A DNA stretch of 64,000 bases from Polynucleobacter sp. MWH-Jannik1A5 (lineage in GTDB: Bacteria; Pseudomonadota; Gammaproteobacteria; Burkholderiales; Burkholderiaceae). Shown here piece after piece: positions 12,655 to 22,132 of this stretch. A program made the position numbers and the translations under genes. The notes beneath the pieces were generated by a model. The model made no database searches and had not been told where the DNA came from. It was given only the letters and a program-made list of their open reading frames with translations. Location: assembly GCF_018881795.1 (NCBI RefSeq), contig NZ_JACVPQ010000001.1, forward strand, positions 62,001 through 126,000. Reading direction: 5' to 3'. The stretch's first letter is position 1, and every line of letters begins with the position of its first letter.

Positions 12655-13524
12655 ATGGAGCGTCGCAAGCTCCTGAGCCTTGGGATTGGTGTGGGCACTA
12701 TTCTTGGGGGCGCGGGCTTGAGCTCCTGCAGTCTTATGAGTAGCAAAAAACCGGTTGTTGGCTTAGTTTTGGGGGCCGGAGCAGCCAGAGGCTTCGCTCA
12801 CGTAGGTGTTATTAAGGCTTTAGAAGCCCAAGGCATTAGACCCGACATTGTTGTTGGCAGCAGTGCTGGTAGCGTGATTGCTACCTTATTGGCCTCAGGG
12901 GCGACTGGCAATGAACTCAATCGCTTGGCTCTCAACCTAGATGAGGCCACTATTGCTGACTGGGGACTGCCTTTTGCCGGTCGTTTTGGTGGACTCATTA
13001 AAGGGGATGCCCTGCAAAACATGGTGAACCGAGAAGTACAAAACAAATCCATTGAACAAATGCGCATACCCCTGGGCATTGTTGCTACCGAATTGCAGTC
13101 AGGCAAAGGTGTTTTATTCAGAACGGGCAACACCGGTTTAGCAGTGCGCGCCTCTTGCAGCGTACCTGGTGTTTTTCAGCCAGCAGTGATTAGCGGCAAA
13201 GAATATGTAGATGGTGGTTTAGTGGCGCCAGTACCAGTCAGCTATGCAAGACAAATGGGTGCCACCCTAGTCATTGCAGTCAATATTTCTTCTGAACCGG
13301 TTCATCAAGATGCCAGCGGAACCTTAGGCGTCTTACAGCAAACTATTTCTATCATGCAACGAAGTATTAATCAGTACGAATTAAAAAGTGCCGACATTAT
13401 TATTCAGCCTCAACTAAAACAAATGAGTAGTGGCGACTTCAAGTCCAGAAATGCCGCTATTTTGGCCGGCGAAGTTGCAGCGCAAGAACAAATGGCGCTG
13501 ATTAAAGAAAAGCTGAAAGGCTGA
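12655..13524 (+). CDS. patatin-like phospholipase family lipoprotein (RssA-like)
   Basis: Patatin-like proteins are Ser-Asp acyl hydrolases. The oxyanion motif GAGAARGFAHVG, the nucleophile elbow GSSAGS and the DGG motif carrying the aspartate (YVDGGLVAPVPV) are all present, so it should be active. The N-terminus MERRKLLSLGIGVG followed by LSSC is a lipoprotein signal with lipobox, so the enzyme should be membrane-anchored outside the cytoplasm. I chose the ATG at 12655 because it puts the basic n-region first; an ATG at 12601 would add 18 residues ahead of the signal. It is a lone gene, divergent from scpB. The substrate is unknown. Confidence 0.87.
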   Translation: MERRKLLSLGIGVGTILGGAGLSSCSLMSSKKPVVGLVLGAGAARGFAHVGVIKALEAQGIRPDIVVGSSAGSVIATLLASGATGNELNRLALNLDEATIADWGLPFAGRFGGLIKGDALQNMVNREVQNKSIEQMRIPLGIVATELQSGKGVLFRTGNTGLAVRASCSVPGVFQPAVISGKEYVDGGLVAPVPVSYARQMGATLVIAVNISSEPVHQDASGTLGVLQQTISIMQRSINQYELKSADIIIQPQLKQMSSGDFKSRNAAILAGEVAAQEQMALIKEKLKG

Positions 13525-13552
13525 TATCTATTGGGCCTGTAGCCCTACAGCC

Positions 13553-14200
13553 CTAGAGACTGCGTGATTTACGCTTGAGATTTTTGACTTCGTTGAGAAG
13601 TTCTTGACGCTCTGAATCATTAAGATTATCGCTACCATCTAAACGGCGCGCACCATCAAAACGCTTATCCCAGTAGAGACTGCCGAGATCATCCACTCTG
13701 ACATTCGTACCTTTAGAAGGTGAGTGAATAAATTTGTTATCGCCCACGTAAATGCCAACGTGAGAAAAAGTTAAACGCATGGTGTTGAAGAATACGAGGT
13801 CGCCTGGTTGCAATTCTTCACGAGTAATCGGCTTACCAACGCGACTCATCTGAGTCGATTTGCGTGGCAATAAAAATCCAAGTTTGTCTTTGAAGACATA
13901 ACCAACAAAACTGCTGCCATCCAAACCAGATTGTGGCAATTCGGTATCCCAGCGGTAACGCACGCCAATAACTTCCATCGCACGATTAATCAACTCTTCG
14001 GATTTGCCGGTAACGGTGTCTGCCAGTCGATCTGAAACACGGGCAATATAAGAACGACCTGCCTGGAACATACTTTCTTTAGGCACAGCCGCATCTGCAT
14101 TTGCCTCGACCGCAGGGTCTGCCGCATAAGCGGATAGACAAATGAATGCGCCTAGACCGAAACCTAGAAATTTAGAAAGCATTGTTTTTTTCAATGACAT
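13553..14200 (-). CDS. NlpC/P60-like protein lacking the catalytic cysteine (probable pseudoenzyme)
   Basis: NlpC/P60 (C40) peptidases cut peptidoglycan stem peptides with a Cys-His-His/Asn triad. The 215 residues have a signal peptide (about 1-27) and the domain from about residue 70. The second His motif FSHVGIYVGDNKFIHSP is intact (H147, H159). At the nucleophile site the usual D-C-S-G-F-V reads D-G-S-S-F-V (residues 94-99), so cysteine is replaced by Gly95. The preceding YRWGG is also changed, to YRWDT. The reading frame is otherwise whole, so this looks like a stable non-catalytic cell-wall-binding or regulatory protein. It lies next to the yej peptide importer on the same strand. Confidence 0.9.
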   Translation of the reverse strand: MSLKKTMLSKFLGFGLGAFICLSAYAADPAVEANADAAVPKESMFQAGRSYIARVSDRLADTVTGKSEELINRAMEVIGVRYRWDTELPQSGLDGSSFVGYVFKDKLGFLLPRKSTQMSRVGKPITREELQPGDLVFFNTMRLTFSHVGIYVGDNKFIHSPSKGTNVRVDDLGSLYWDKRFDGARRLDGSDNLNDSERQELLNEVKNLKRKSRSL

Positions 14201-14348
14201 CGAATCAGTTTAACAAAGAACCCTTAATTAACCAAGTCTTCAATTTAGTCCCAAGTCCTTGTTTATAAACATGAATTTTCACTAAATGAGGGCAAATGCA
14301 CCAATTTAGCCCATTTAACGGGGATTTGGGCCCCCGCCCCAAACCCTC

Positions 14349-15986
14349 TTAAGTCAGCTCTGCGGCCGCAAAAAGCTCTTTGGTATAGGTTTGACGGGGA
14401 TGCTTGATCAGGGTCTCAGTATCACCAAACTCCACCACTTTCCCGCCTTTGAGAACCATAACCTCGTGAGACATGGCCCTGATAACCGCTAAGTCATGAC
14501 TAATCATCAGATAGGCCAAGTTGTATTTCTTTTGCAGTTCGGTCAATAAAGCTAGCACCTGCTTCTGAATAGAAACATCCAATGCGGAGGTTGGTTCGTC
14601 TAATACCAAAATTTGGGGACGCAAAATTAGTGCACGCGCAATTGCAATGCGTTGGCGTTGACCACCAGAAAACTCATGGGGATAACGCAGTAGGGCTGAG
14701 CGGTCTAAGCCTACCTCTTTCAGCATATCCACTACGCGAGTCTCACGTTCTGCTGTCGACAGCTTTGGAAAATGCACATCCAAACCTTCAGAAACAATTT
14801 GCAAGACATTCATGCGCGGTGACAGCGATCCAAAAGGATCCTGAAAGATCACTTGCAAGCTGGAGCGCAGCGCCCTTCTCTCGACTGGCTTAAGTTTCTG
14901 CCAGTCATTACCAAGAACATCAACTTCGCCAGATACTTCTGCTGCTGAGTCGCCCAGTAATCCGAGCACAGCCATCCCCAAAGTCGTCTTGCCAGAACCA
15001 GACTCACCAATCACACCAATGGTTTGACCTTGCTTTAGCGAGAAGCTGACTTTTTTCAAAACCTTATGAGGTGGCGCCTTTTTAAACCAAGATGCTGACT
15101 CAGAACTTGGGTAGGCTACTGATAGCTCTTCTGTTTTTAGCAGCACTGGAGCCAATGGCATCAGTGGTGCCAAGTCACGCACAGGCTCGCTGCTTACCAA
15201 AGCGCGAGTATATGGATCTTCGGGATGTTCAAACACTTGCTTCGTTAATCCTGACTCCATTAGATTGCCTTGGTTCAGGACGGCCACACGCTGCGCAAAG
15301 TGTTTCACTAAATTGAGGTCATGGGTAATTAATAAAATTCCCATACCGCCATCATCCTTAGATTCTTCTTGCAATTCTTTGAGCAAATCCAAAATCTGCA
15401 AACGTAAACTCACATCTAATGCTGTTGTTGGTTCATCAGCAATGAGAAGTCGCGGCTTACACGCCAAAGCCATCGCAATCATGGCGCGCTGTCTCTGACC
15501 ACCAGAGAGCTGGTGGGGGTAAGAATGAAAACGGCGCTCAGGTTCAGGAATGCCTGTCTTGCGCAGTAAATCAACCGCGGCATCCATTGCATCTGCTTTG
15601 GAGATCAAGGGCTGATAAATCTGCACCGCTTCAATAATTTGATTGCCTACAGTAAACAATGGGTTCAAAGCCGTCATCGGCTCCTGAAACACCATCGCAA
15701 TCTCACGACCACGAATCTCTCGAATGTCCTGAATAGACATGGATAGCAAATCGACTTCGCCCTTCCCGTCTTTTCGATTCCAGAGAATCTTTCCAGAAAC
15801 TTTCGCACCCTCTGGCTCAAGTCTCAGTGGCGCTAGCGCAGTCAGGGTCTTACCAGAACCAGACTCACCAACGAGGGCAACGCGCTCACCTATACCGATT
15901 TCTAAATCAAGATGATTAACGGCAAACTTTTCGCGGCGACCCGTTCCAAAAGAAATACACAGATCTTCATAGCGCAACAAACTCAT
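14349..15986 (-). CDS. yejF: peptide ABC transporter, fused double ATP-binding protein YejF
   Basis: YejF powers the YejABEF importer of oligopeptides (and of microcin C in E. coli). The 545 residues hold two ABC modules: GESGSGKTLTAL and LSGGQRQRAMIA in the first, GESGSGKTTLGM and FSGGQRQRIAIA in the second, each followed by a DEPT Walker B. The oligopeptide-type C-terminal extension is present after each. The ATG overlaps the yejE stop by 4 bases, and it is the last gene of the operon. Confidence 0.95.
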   Translation of the reverse strand: MSLLRYEDLCISFGTGRREKFAVNHLDLEIGIGERVALVGESGSGKTLTALAPLRLEPEGAKVSGKILWNRKDGKGEVDLLSMSIQDIREIRGREIAMVFQEPMTALNPLFTVGNQIIEAVQIYQPLISKADAMDAAVDLLRKTGIPEPERRFHSYPHQLSGGQRQRAMIAMALACKPRLLIADEPTTALDVSLRLQILDLLKELQEESKDDGGMGILLITHDLNLVKHFAQRVAVLNQGNLMESGLTKQVFEHPEDPYTRALVSSEPVRDLAPLMPLAPVLLKTEELSVAYPSSESASWFKKAPPHKVLKKVSFSLKQGQTIGVIGESGSGKTTLGMAVLGLLGDSAAEVSGEVDVLGNDWQKLKPVERRALRSSLQVIFQDPFGSLSPRMNVLQIVSEGLDVHFPKLSTAERETRVVDMLKEVGLDRSALLRYPHEFSGGQRQRIAIARALILRPQILVLDEPTSALDVSIQKQVLALLTELQKKYNLAYLMISHDLAVIRAMSHEVMVLKGGKVVEFGDTETLIKHPRQTYTKELFAAAELT

Positions 15987-17008
15987 GAGCGACCTCCACT
16001 CATCAAGCCGGCTTTACGAGAATCAAATGCGTTACGCAATGCCTCGCCCATAAAGGTCAATAGCAGTAAGGTTGCTACCAATACTACAAAGGTTGATAAG
16101 GAGATCCACCAAGCATCGAGATTACTCTTACCTTGAGATAACAGCTCGCCCAAGCTTGGCGTACCCGGAGGCACTCCCAAGCCCAAGAAATCCAAGCTCG
16201 TCAAAGAAAGAATGGCTGCACTCATGCGGAATGGCAAAAAGGTAATCACTGGCGTCAAGCTGTTGGGCAATATATGGCGCCACATGATTTGTACATTTGT
16301 TAGACCCAAGGCTCTAGCTGCGCGCACATACTCTAGGGCGCGGTTACGGAAGAATTCTGCTCTCACATAATCTGATAAACCCATCCAACCAAAGGCTGCC
16401 AACAAAATAATGAGCAAGGAAACGCTGGGGTTGAAGATCGAAGCAAAAATAATGAGCAAGTACAACTCTGGCATAGCCGACCAAATCTCAATCAGTCGCT
16501 GAGAAATCAAATCAAACTTACCGCCAAAGAATCCCATCAAGGATCCAGTGATGATGCCCACAGTGACGCCAACAATCGTGAGCGCTAAACCAAAAAGAAT
16601 AGACAAGCGAAAGCCATAGATCAAACGCGCTAAAACATCGCGCCCACGATCATCTGTACCGAGCCAGTTTTCCCATGATGGTGGCGCCGGGTTAGGCACT
16701 TTAGAGAAATAGTTTAGCGTCTCGTAGCTGTAATGAATCGGCGGGTAAATTGCCCAATTACCATTGCTCGTGATGTTGTGACGAATATCTGGATCTAAGA
16801 AATCAGTCGGCGTGGCGAAGTCTCCACCAAATACCGTTTCTGGTTGGCTCTTCACGATCGGGAAATAAAAATGACCTTCATAGCGAACCACTAAAGGCTT
16901 GTCATTGGCAATCAACTCGGCGCACATCGATAAACCGAAGAGCACCATGAAGATCCACAGGCTGGCGTAGCCCATGCGACTGTTTTTAAAACGTTGCCAA
17001 CGATTCAT
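15983..17008 (-). CDS. yejE: peptide ABC transporter permease YejE
   Basis: This is the second inner-membrane permease of the Yej system. The 341 residues begin with a transmembrane segment (about 14-32), then a periplasmic insert with the YejE-like GWENWLGTDDRGRD-type region, and five hydrophobic segments. The EAA loop lies around EYVRAARALGLTNVQIMWRH. It overlaps yejB by 4 bases upstream and yejF by 4 bases downstream. Confidence 0.95.
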   Translation of the reverse strand: MNRWQRFKNSRMGYASLWIFMVLFGLSMCAELIANDKPLVVRYEGHFYFPIVKSQPETVFGGDFATPTDFLDPDIRHNITSNGNWAIYPPIHYSYETLNYFSKVPNPAPPSWENWLGTDDRGRDVLARLIYGFRLSILFGLALTIVGVTVGIITGSLMGFFGGKFDLISQRLIEIWSAMPELYLLIIFASIFNPSVSLLIILLAAFGWMGLSDYVRAEFFRNRALEYVRAARALGLTNVQIMWRHILPNSLTPVITFLPFRMSAAILSLTSLDFLGLGVPPGTPSLGELLSQGKSNLDAWWISLSTFVVLVATLLLLTFMGEALRNAFDSRKAGLMSGGRS

Positions 17009-18081
17009 GAACCGCCTCCCGCACCAAACTGAATGCGTGGGTCAATGTATACATAGCAAAGATCAGAAATTAACTTTGTAAATAAACCAATTAAGGTGAA
17101 TAAGTAGAGAGTGCCAAATACAACTGGATAGTCACGGCGCATTACTGACTCGTATGAAAGCAAGCCAAGCCCATCCAAAGAGAACAAGGTTTCTATCAAC
17201 AAGGAGCCCGTAAAGAAAGCGCCAATAAATGCTGCAGGGAAACCCGTTACCAGCGGCAAGAGCGCATTGCGAAATACATGCTTCCACAGAACTTGTTTTT
17301 CTGTAAGTCCTTTTGCGCGTGCAGTCAGAACGTATTGCTTACGAATCTCTTCTAGGAATGAATTCTTGGTCAACATAGTGACTACTGCAAAGCTTCCAAG
17401 CACTGATGCGGTAATCGGCAGCACCAAATGCCATAAGTAATCCATTACCTTACCAATGAGGCTGAGATCACTCCAATTATCAGAAGTTAAACCTCTTAAC
17501 GGGAAGATCTGTAAAAAACTTCCCCCGCCAAAGACCACTAGCAATAAGACGCCCAACACAAATCCCGGAATCGCATAACCCACAAGGATCATGCTGCTAG
17601 TGATAGCGTCAAAGCGTGAGCCGTCTCGTACCGCTTTAGCAATACCCAAAGGAATAGAAACTAAATAGGTAATAAAGAAAGTCCATAAACCGATGCTGAT
17701 CGATACCGGCAATTTAGAAACTACTAAACGCCAAACGCTTTCGTGCTGGTAATAGCTTTGGCCTAAATCGAATCTAGCAAAGCGACCCAACATCATGAAA
17801 TAACGCTCAAGAGGTGGCTTATCAAAACCATATAAGGCCTTCACCTCTTCAAGGCGTTGCGCATCGACACCTTGACGACCACGATAGGTTGCACCAGAGC
17901 CCGATGACTCTGAGCCGCCTGTGGCTGCACTACCTTTACCCTTTAACTCCAATACCATTTGCTCTACTGGACCACCTGGAACAAATTGCACTACGGCAAA
18001 GGTAAGAGTTAATACACCCAAGATCGTTGGGATCATCAAGAGCAAACGCTTGAAGATGTAGGCGCGCATTTGACCCTGCAT
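17005..18081 (-). CDS. yejB: peptide ABC transporter permease YejB
   Basis: This is the first permease of the Yej system. The 358 residues start with an OppB-type N-terminus (MRAYIFKRLLLMIPTILGV after a short leader MQGQ), followed by a periplasmic loop with a Gly/Ser-rich insert (about residues 47-70) and further transmembrane helices. The EAA loop is near QYVLTARAKGLTEKQVLWKH. M6 is a plausible alternative start. It overlaps the yejA stop by a single base and yejE by 4. Confidence 0.95.
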   Translation of the reverse strand: MQGQMRAYIFKRLLLMIPTILGVLTLTFAVVQFVPGGPVEQMVLELKGKGSAATGGSESSGSGATYRGRQGVDAQRLEEVKALYGFDKPPLERYFMMLGRFARFDLGQSYYQHESVWRLVVSKLPVSISIGLWTFFITYLVSIPLGIAKAVRDGSRFDAITSSMILVGYAIPGFVLGVLLLVVFGGGSFLQIFPLRGLTSDNWSDLSLIGKVMDYLWHLVLPITASVLGSFAVVTMLTKNSFLEEIRKQYVLTARAKGLTEKQVLWKHVFRNALLPLVTGFPAAFIGAFFTGSLLIETLFSLDGLGLLSYESVMRRDYPVVFGTLYLFTLIGLFTKLISDLCYVYIDPRIQFGAGGGS

Positions 18082-19949
18082 TATTTAGACTCCTCTTTCC
18101 ACCAATTTTGCATGATCCACAGTTCAGCTGAATAGTACAAAGGTGGCTCTGGGTAGCGCATCTCGTGACGGAAGGCAACGCGATGAGTTGGGTTGTACCA
18201 CTGAGGAACTACGTAGTAACTATTCCACAAGACACGATCAAGCGCTCTAGTAGCAGTTCTTAACTGCTCACGATTTTGCGCCTTGGTAATTTCATCAATT
18301 AAGGCATCGACTACAGGTGATTGCACGCCAATCACGTTATCGGAACCTTTTTCTTTGGCAGCCTGGCTACCAAAGCGATCCCAGAGCTCGTTTCCTGGGT
18401 TTTGAGAATCCTGGAAACGTACAGTGGTCATATCAAAGTCATACTCGTTCATCCGCTTTTGATGCAAGGCAAAGTCACTCGTACGAATATCGACCTGCAC
18501 TCCCAACTTCTCTAAGTTACGAACATAGGCAGAAATCACCCGCAAGAAGAAACCGCCATCTTCCACAATCTCAAACCGAAATGGCTCGCCCTTTTCATTA
18601 CGCAATGCACCATCGCGATACTGCCATCCCGCATGCATGAGAAGCTCGCGCGCTTTCTTTAAGTTCTGACGCAAACTGCCAGGCGGCTTGGTTGATGGTG
18701 CCGCAGGCATTGGACCAAAGACAGCATCTGGAACCCACTGCGGATATTTTGCCTTCAAGGGCTTGAGTAATTTCAATTCAGCTTCAGTTGGTTTACGAGG
18801 GCCGTCAAAATTGGCACTTAAGTCGCTATTCGTAAAGTAGCTATTGATGCGACTGTATTGATCAAAAAATATCTGACGATTGAGCCACTCAAAATCTAAG
18901 GCATACCCCAATGCTTCGCGAACTCGTGCATCTTTAAATATTGGGCGGCGCACATTCATTGCAAAACCTTGCATCCCAGCACCGTTGTGATTGAGGAATG
19001 CCTTTTTCAGCAAAATACCTTTATCAAACTTTGAACCGACATAACCCTTAGCCCAAATCTTGGCGCGATACTCGACTAAAGCATCAAACTCCCCTGCTTT
19101 AAAGGCTTCCAACCTGACAGCATCATCGCTGTAGAGCTTGTACAGCACTCGGTCAAAGTTATAAAAACCAACGCGCACGTTGAGTGGCTTACTGAGCTGG
19201 TCGGCCCAATAGTTTGGATTCTTTTTATAGACAATCGACTTGCCAGCTTTAAAAGACTCAATCAAATAAGGGCCGCTTGCAATCGGCGCCTCAAACGCAA
19301 GCTTCTCAAATGGGATCATCGACCCATCAGGTCGCTTACCCCAGTTACGCGAGAACACTGGAAAGGTACCCGCTAAGATTGGCAACTCTGCATTGTCATT
19401 TTTAAAGTCAAAGCGGATGGAGCGTTCAGATAAAACGACTGCTTCTTTAATGTCGGCAAAAGTTGTCTTGTAACGTGGGTGGGCTTTACCACTCATTAAA
19501 GTATCAAAGCTATATTTAACGTCAGCTGCTAATACTGGACTGCCATCAGAAAACTTTGCTTCTAAACGAATATGAAACGTTACTGACTTGTGATCTTTGG
19601 CCACCTGAATATCGTCAGCCAATAATCCATAAATACTAGATACCTCGTCAGCACTTCCCTCAGCCAAAGACTCAAACATCAAATCAATACCTGGGGCAGT
19701 AATGCCACGCAAAGTAAACGGATTGAATTTATCGAAACTGGTTCTTTGCCCCGGATTGGGCAATACCAAGGTTCCACCCCGAGGGGCGTTCGGATTCACG
19801 TAATCAAAATGGGCGAATCCATCGGGATACTTGGGTTTACCGTATTGCGCAATGCCCTGTCCTGCCATGGCCGCATTGACACCTAGCCCTACTAGCAGCG
19901 CTAGTAGCAGGAAATGGGCAATTTGGCGAATGGGTTTTAGGGTGGGCAT
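18081..19949 (-). CDS. yejA: peptide ABC transporter periplasmic binding protein YejA
   Basis: This is a family 5 extracellular solute-binding protein, the peptide-capturing subunit of YejABEF. The 622 residues start with a signal peptide (hydrophobic to about residue 30, AMA cleavage region). The typical SBP_bac_5 sequence follows (KFSDGSPVLAADVKYSFDTL, DARVREALGYALDFEWLNRQ). It is the promoter-proximal gene of the operon and is divergent from fabI across a 50-base gap. The neighbouring NlpC/P60 relative suggests, without proof, a link to muropeptides. Confidence 0.94.
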   Translation of the reverse strand: MPTLKPIRQIAHFLLLALLVGLGVNAAMAGQGIAQYGKPKYPDGFAHFDYVNPNAPRGGTLVLPNPGQRTSFDKFNPFTLRGITAPGIDLMFESLAEGSADEVSSIYGLLADDIQVAKDHKSVTFHIRLEAKFSDGSPVLAADVKYSFDTLMSGKAHPRYKTTFADIKEAVVLSERSIRFDFKNDNAELPILAGTFPVFSRNWGKRPDGSMIPFEKLAFEAPIASGPYLIESFKAGKSIVYKKNPNYWADQLSKPLNVRVGFYNFDRVLYKLYSDDAVRLEAFKAGEFDALVEYRAKIWAKGYVGSKFDKGILLKKAFLNHNGAGMQGFAMNVRRPIFKDARVREALGYALDFEWLNRQIFFDQYSRINSYFTNSDLSANFDGPRKPTEAELKLLKPLKAKYPQWVPDAVFGPMPAAPSTKPPGSLRQNLKKARELLMHAGWQYRDGALRNEKGEPFRFEIVEDGGFFLRVISAYVRNLEKLGVQVDIRTSDFALHQKRMNEYDFDMTTVRFQDSQNPGNELWDRFGSQAAKEKGSDNVIGVQSPVVDALIDEITKAQNREQLRTATRALDRVLWNSYYVVPQWYNPTHRVAFRHEMRYPEPPLYYSAELWIMQNWWKEESK

Positions 19950-19999
19950 ATATGCAACAATTGTAGATAGCTAATCATATTTGAAGCAAAGGACACAAC

Positions 20000-20785
20000 A
20001 TGGGCTTTCTCTCCGGCAAAAAAATCCTCATTACCGGCCTCCTCTCAAACCGCTCTATCGCCTATGGCATTGCCAAGGCTTGCCACCGCGAAGGCGCTGA
20101 ACTAGCCTTTACCTACGTAGGTGAACGCTTTAAGGACCGCATCGTTGATTTTGCAAAAGAATTCAATACCGACCTGATTTTTGACTGTGATGTGGGCAGC
20201 GATGAGCAAATTAGCGCCCTTTTCAAGGATTTGGCTAAATCCTGGCCTCAGTTTGACGGTTTTGTTCATGCTATTGGCTTTGCACCGCGCGAAGCAATTG
20301 CCGGCGACTTCTTAGATGGCCTCTCTCGTGAAGGCTTCAAGATTGCCCATGACATTTCAGCATATAGCTTCCCAGCAATGGCAAAAGAGGCTTTACCAAT
20401 GTTGCGCGATAAATCCTCTTTACTCACCCTGACTTATTTGGGTTCGATGAAGAATGTTCCCAACTACAACACCATGGGTTTAGCTAAAGCTTCTCTTGAA
20501 GCTTCCGTGCGCTACCTCGCTGGCTCAGTTGGCCCTAAAGGTATTCGTGCCAACGGTATTTCTGCTGGCCCAATTAAAACTTTGGCGGCATCTGGCATCA
20601 AAGGCTTTGGCAAGATTTTGGAAGCGGTTGAACAAACTGCACCACTGCGTCGCAATGTCACCATTGATGATGTAGGAAACACTGCAGCATTCTTGTTGTC
20701 TGATTTAGCAAATGGTATTACTGCTGAAATCATTTATGTTGATAACGGCTTTAGCCAAGTAGTTGGCGGAATGGACGAAGTTTGA
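20000..20785 (+). CDS. fabI: enoyl-[acyl-carrier-protein] reductase (NADH) FabI
   Basis: FabI performs the last reduction of each fatty-acid elongation cycle. The 261 residues have the divergent Gly motif at the nucleotide site (ITGLLSNRSIAYGIA) and the catalytic Tyr156 and Lys163 in YNTMGLAKAS, with Tyr146 upstream as in FabI. The C-terminus (AEIIYVDNGFSQVVGG) is typical. An AAAGGA-type ribosome binding site precedes the ATG. The stop overlaps the proposed TTG start of the chromate-transporter gene. Confidence 0.97.
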   Translation: MGFLSGKKILITGLLSNRSIAYGIAKACHREGAELAFTYVGERFKDRIVDFAKEFNTDLIFDCDVGSDEQISALFKDLAKSWPQFDGFVHAIGFAPREAIAGDFLDGLSREGFKIAHDISAYSFPAMAKEALPMLRDKSSLLTLTYLGSMKNVPNYNTMGLAKASLEASVRYLAGSVGPKGIRANGISAGPIKTLAASGIKGFGKILEAVEQTAPLRRNVTIDDVGNTAAFLLSDLANGITAEIIYVDNGFSQVVGGMDEV

Positions 20786-22110
20786 GTGTTCCACTACGCG
20801 AGGCCCTGAAGTTTTGGGCCAAGCTTGGCTTCATTAGTTTTGGTGGGCCGGCAGGACAAATCGCCGTTCTGCACCAAGAGTTAGTTGAAAAGCGTCGCTG
20901 GATTTCTGAGCGGCGCTTTTTACATGCGCTGAACTATTGCATGCTCCTTCCCGGGCCTGAGGCTCAACAGCTGGTGACCTATATAGGCTGGCTGATGCAC
21001 CGCAGCTGGGGCGGCATTCTGGCAGGAACACTCTTTGTGTTGCCTTCTTTATTCATATTGATTGGCCTATCCTGGGTGTATCTCACCTTTGGGCAGGTTC
21101 CTTGGATTGCAGCAATCTTTTTTGGTATCAAGCCAGCTGTCACTGCGATAGTCTTGCATGCTGCAGTACGTATTGGTAAACGCACCATTCATAACCAAGC
21201 GTTGCAATGGATTGCTTTGGGTTCTTTCTTAGCCATCTTTATTCTCAATCTTGCCTTTCCGATCATCGTGGCGATTGCTGCTGCTATTGGCTATTGGGGT
21301 GGCAAAAAATATCCAGAGTATTTTCAACAAAAAAATACTCATGGAAGTAAAGAAACTAGTGGGTATGGCAGTGCGATTATTGATGATCACACCCCAACTC
21401 CAGAACATGCGCAATTTAGTTATCAAAAAACAATTCGTCACTCTTTGATTGCTCTGGGTTGTTGGTTGCTACCTATAGGCGCTCTAGTCTTACTCTTCGG
21501 CTGGAAAACTTTATATCCACAAATAGCCTGGTTCTTTACTAAAGCTGCCTTTCTGACGTTTGGTGGCGCATATGCAGTCCTCCCCTACGTATATCAGGGT
21601 GCTGTTGATCACTTCCATTGGCTCAGCGCTAACCAAATGATTGATGGCTTAGCGCTTGGTGAAACTACGCCGGGCCCACTCATCATGGTGGTCGCTTTTG
21701 TTGGTTACCTTGCGGGACATATTCAACACTTGATAGGCGCTAGTAATCCTTTTTGGTTTGGTGTGCTGGGTGCATGCGTTGCCACTTGGTTTACTTTCTT
21801 ACCTTCCTTCTTTTTTATCTTGGTTGGTGGACCACTGATTGAGTCAACTCACGGCAAACTTGGCTTTACAGCTCCACTAACTGCCATTACTGCAGCTGTT
21901 GTTGGAGTCATTGCCAATCTAGGCCTCTTTTTTGCATATCACGTCTTTTTGCCAAGGGGCATTGGTGGCTCGATTTCTTGGATCTCGATCTTGATCTGCG
22001 CCCTGGCTGGATTAGCCTTATTTAAATTTCAAAAGGGCGTTCTCACGGTATTGGGTGGGTCTGCCTTAGCTGGATTACTCTTTCACTACATCTCCATCTT
22101 GATGGGGTGA
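20782..22110 (+). CDS. chrA: ChrA-family chromate/anion transporter (two CHR domains)
   Basis: ChrA proteins export chromate in exchange for protons or sulfate; many family members have no proven substrate. The 442 residues contain two CHR domains. The N-terminal one has FGGPAGQIAVLHQELVEKRR and LPGPEAQQL; the C-terminal one (about 245-440) has FLTFGGAYAVLPYVYQGA and GETTPGPLIMVVAFVGYLAG. About ten hydrophobic segments are visible. The start is a TTG at 20782 that overlaps the fabI stop by 4 bases; no ATG or GTG lies near enough. No chrB regulator is adjacent. Confidence 0.88.
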   Translation: MSVPLREALKFWAKLGFISFGGPAGQIAVLHQELVEKRRWISERRFLHALNYCMLLPGPEAQQLVTYIGWLMHRSWGGILAGTLFVLPSLFILIGLSWVYLTFGQVPWIAAIFFGIKPAVTAIVLHAAVRIGKRTIHNQALQWIALGSFLAIFILNLAFPIIVAIAAAIGYWGGKKYPEYFQQKNTHGSKETSGYGSAIIDDHTPTPEHAQFSYQKTIRHSLIALGCWLLPIGALVLLFGWKTLYPQIAWFFTKAAFLTFGGAYAVLPYVYQGAVDHFHWLSANQMIDGLALGETTPGPLIMVVAFVGYLAGHIQHLIGASNPFWFGVLGACVATWFTFLPSFFFILVGGPLIESTHGKLGFTAPLTAITAAVVGVIANLGLFFAYHVFLPRGIGGSISWISILICALAGLALFKFQKGVLTVLGGSALAGLLFHYISILMG

Positions 22111-22132
22111 GTTTTTCTCCAAGATTGGCATA

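Noticed and set aside
13533..13553. Inverted repeat between the convergent patatin and NlpC/P60 genes
   Set aside because: The stem has a bulge and there is no T tract in either direction, so terminator function is not supported.
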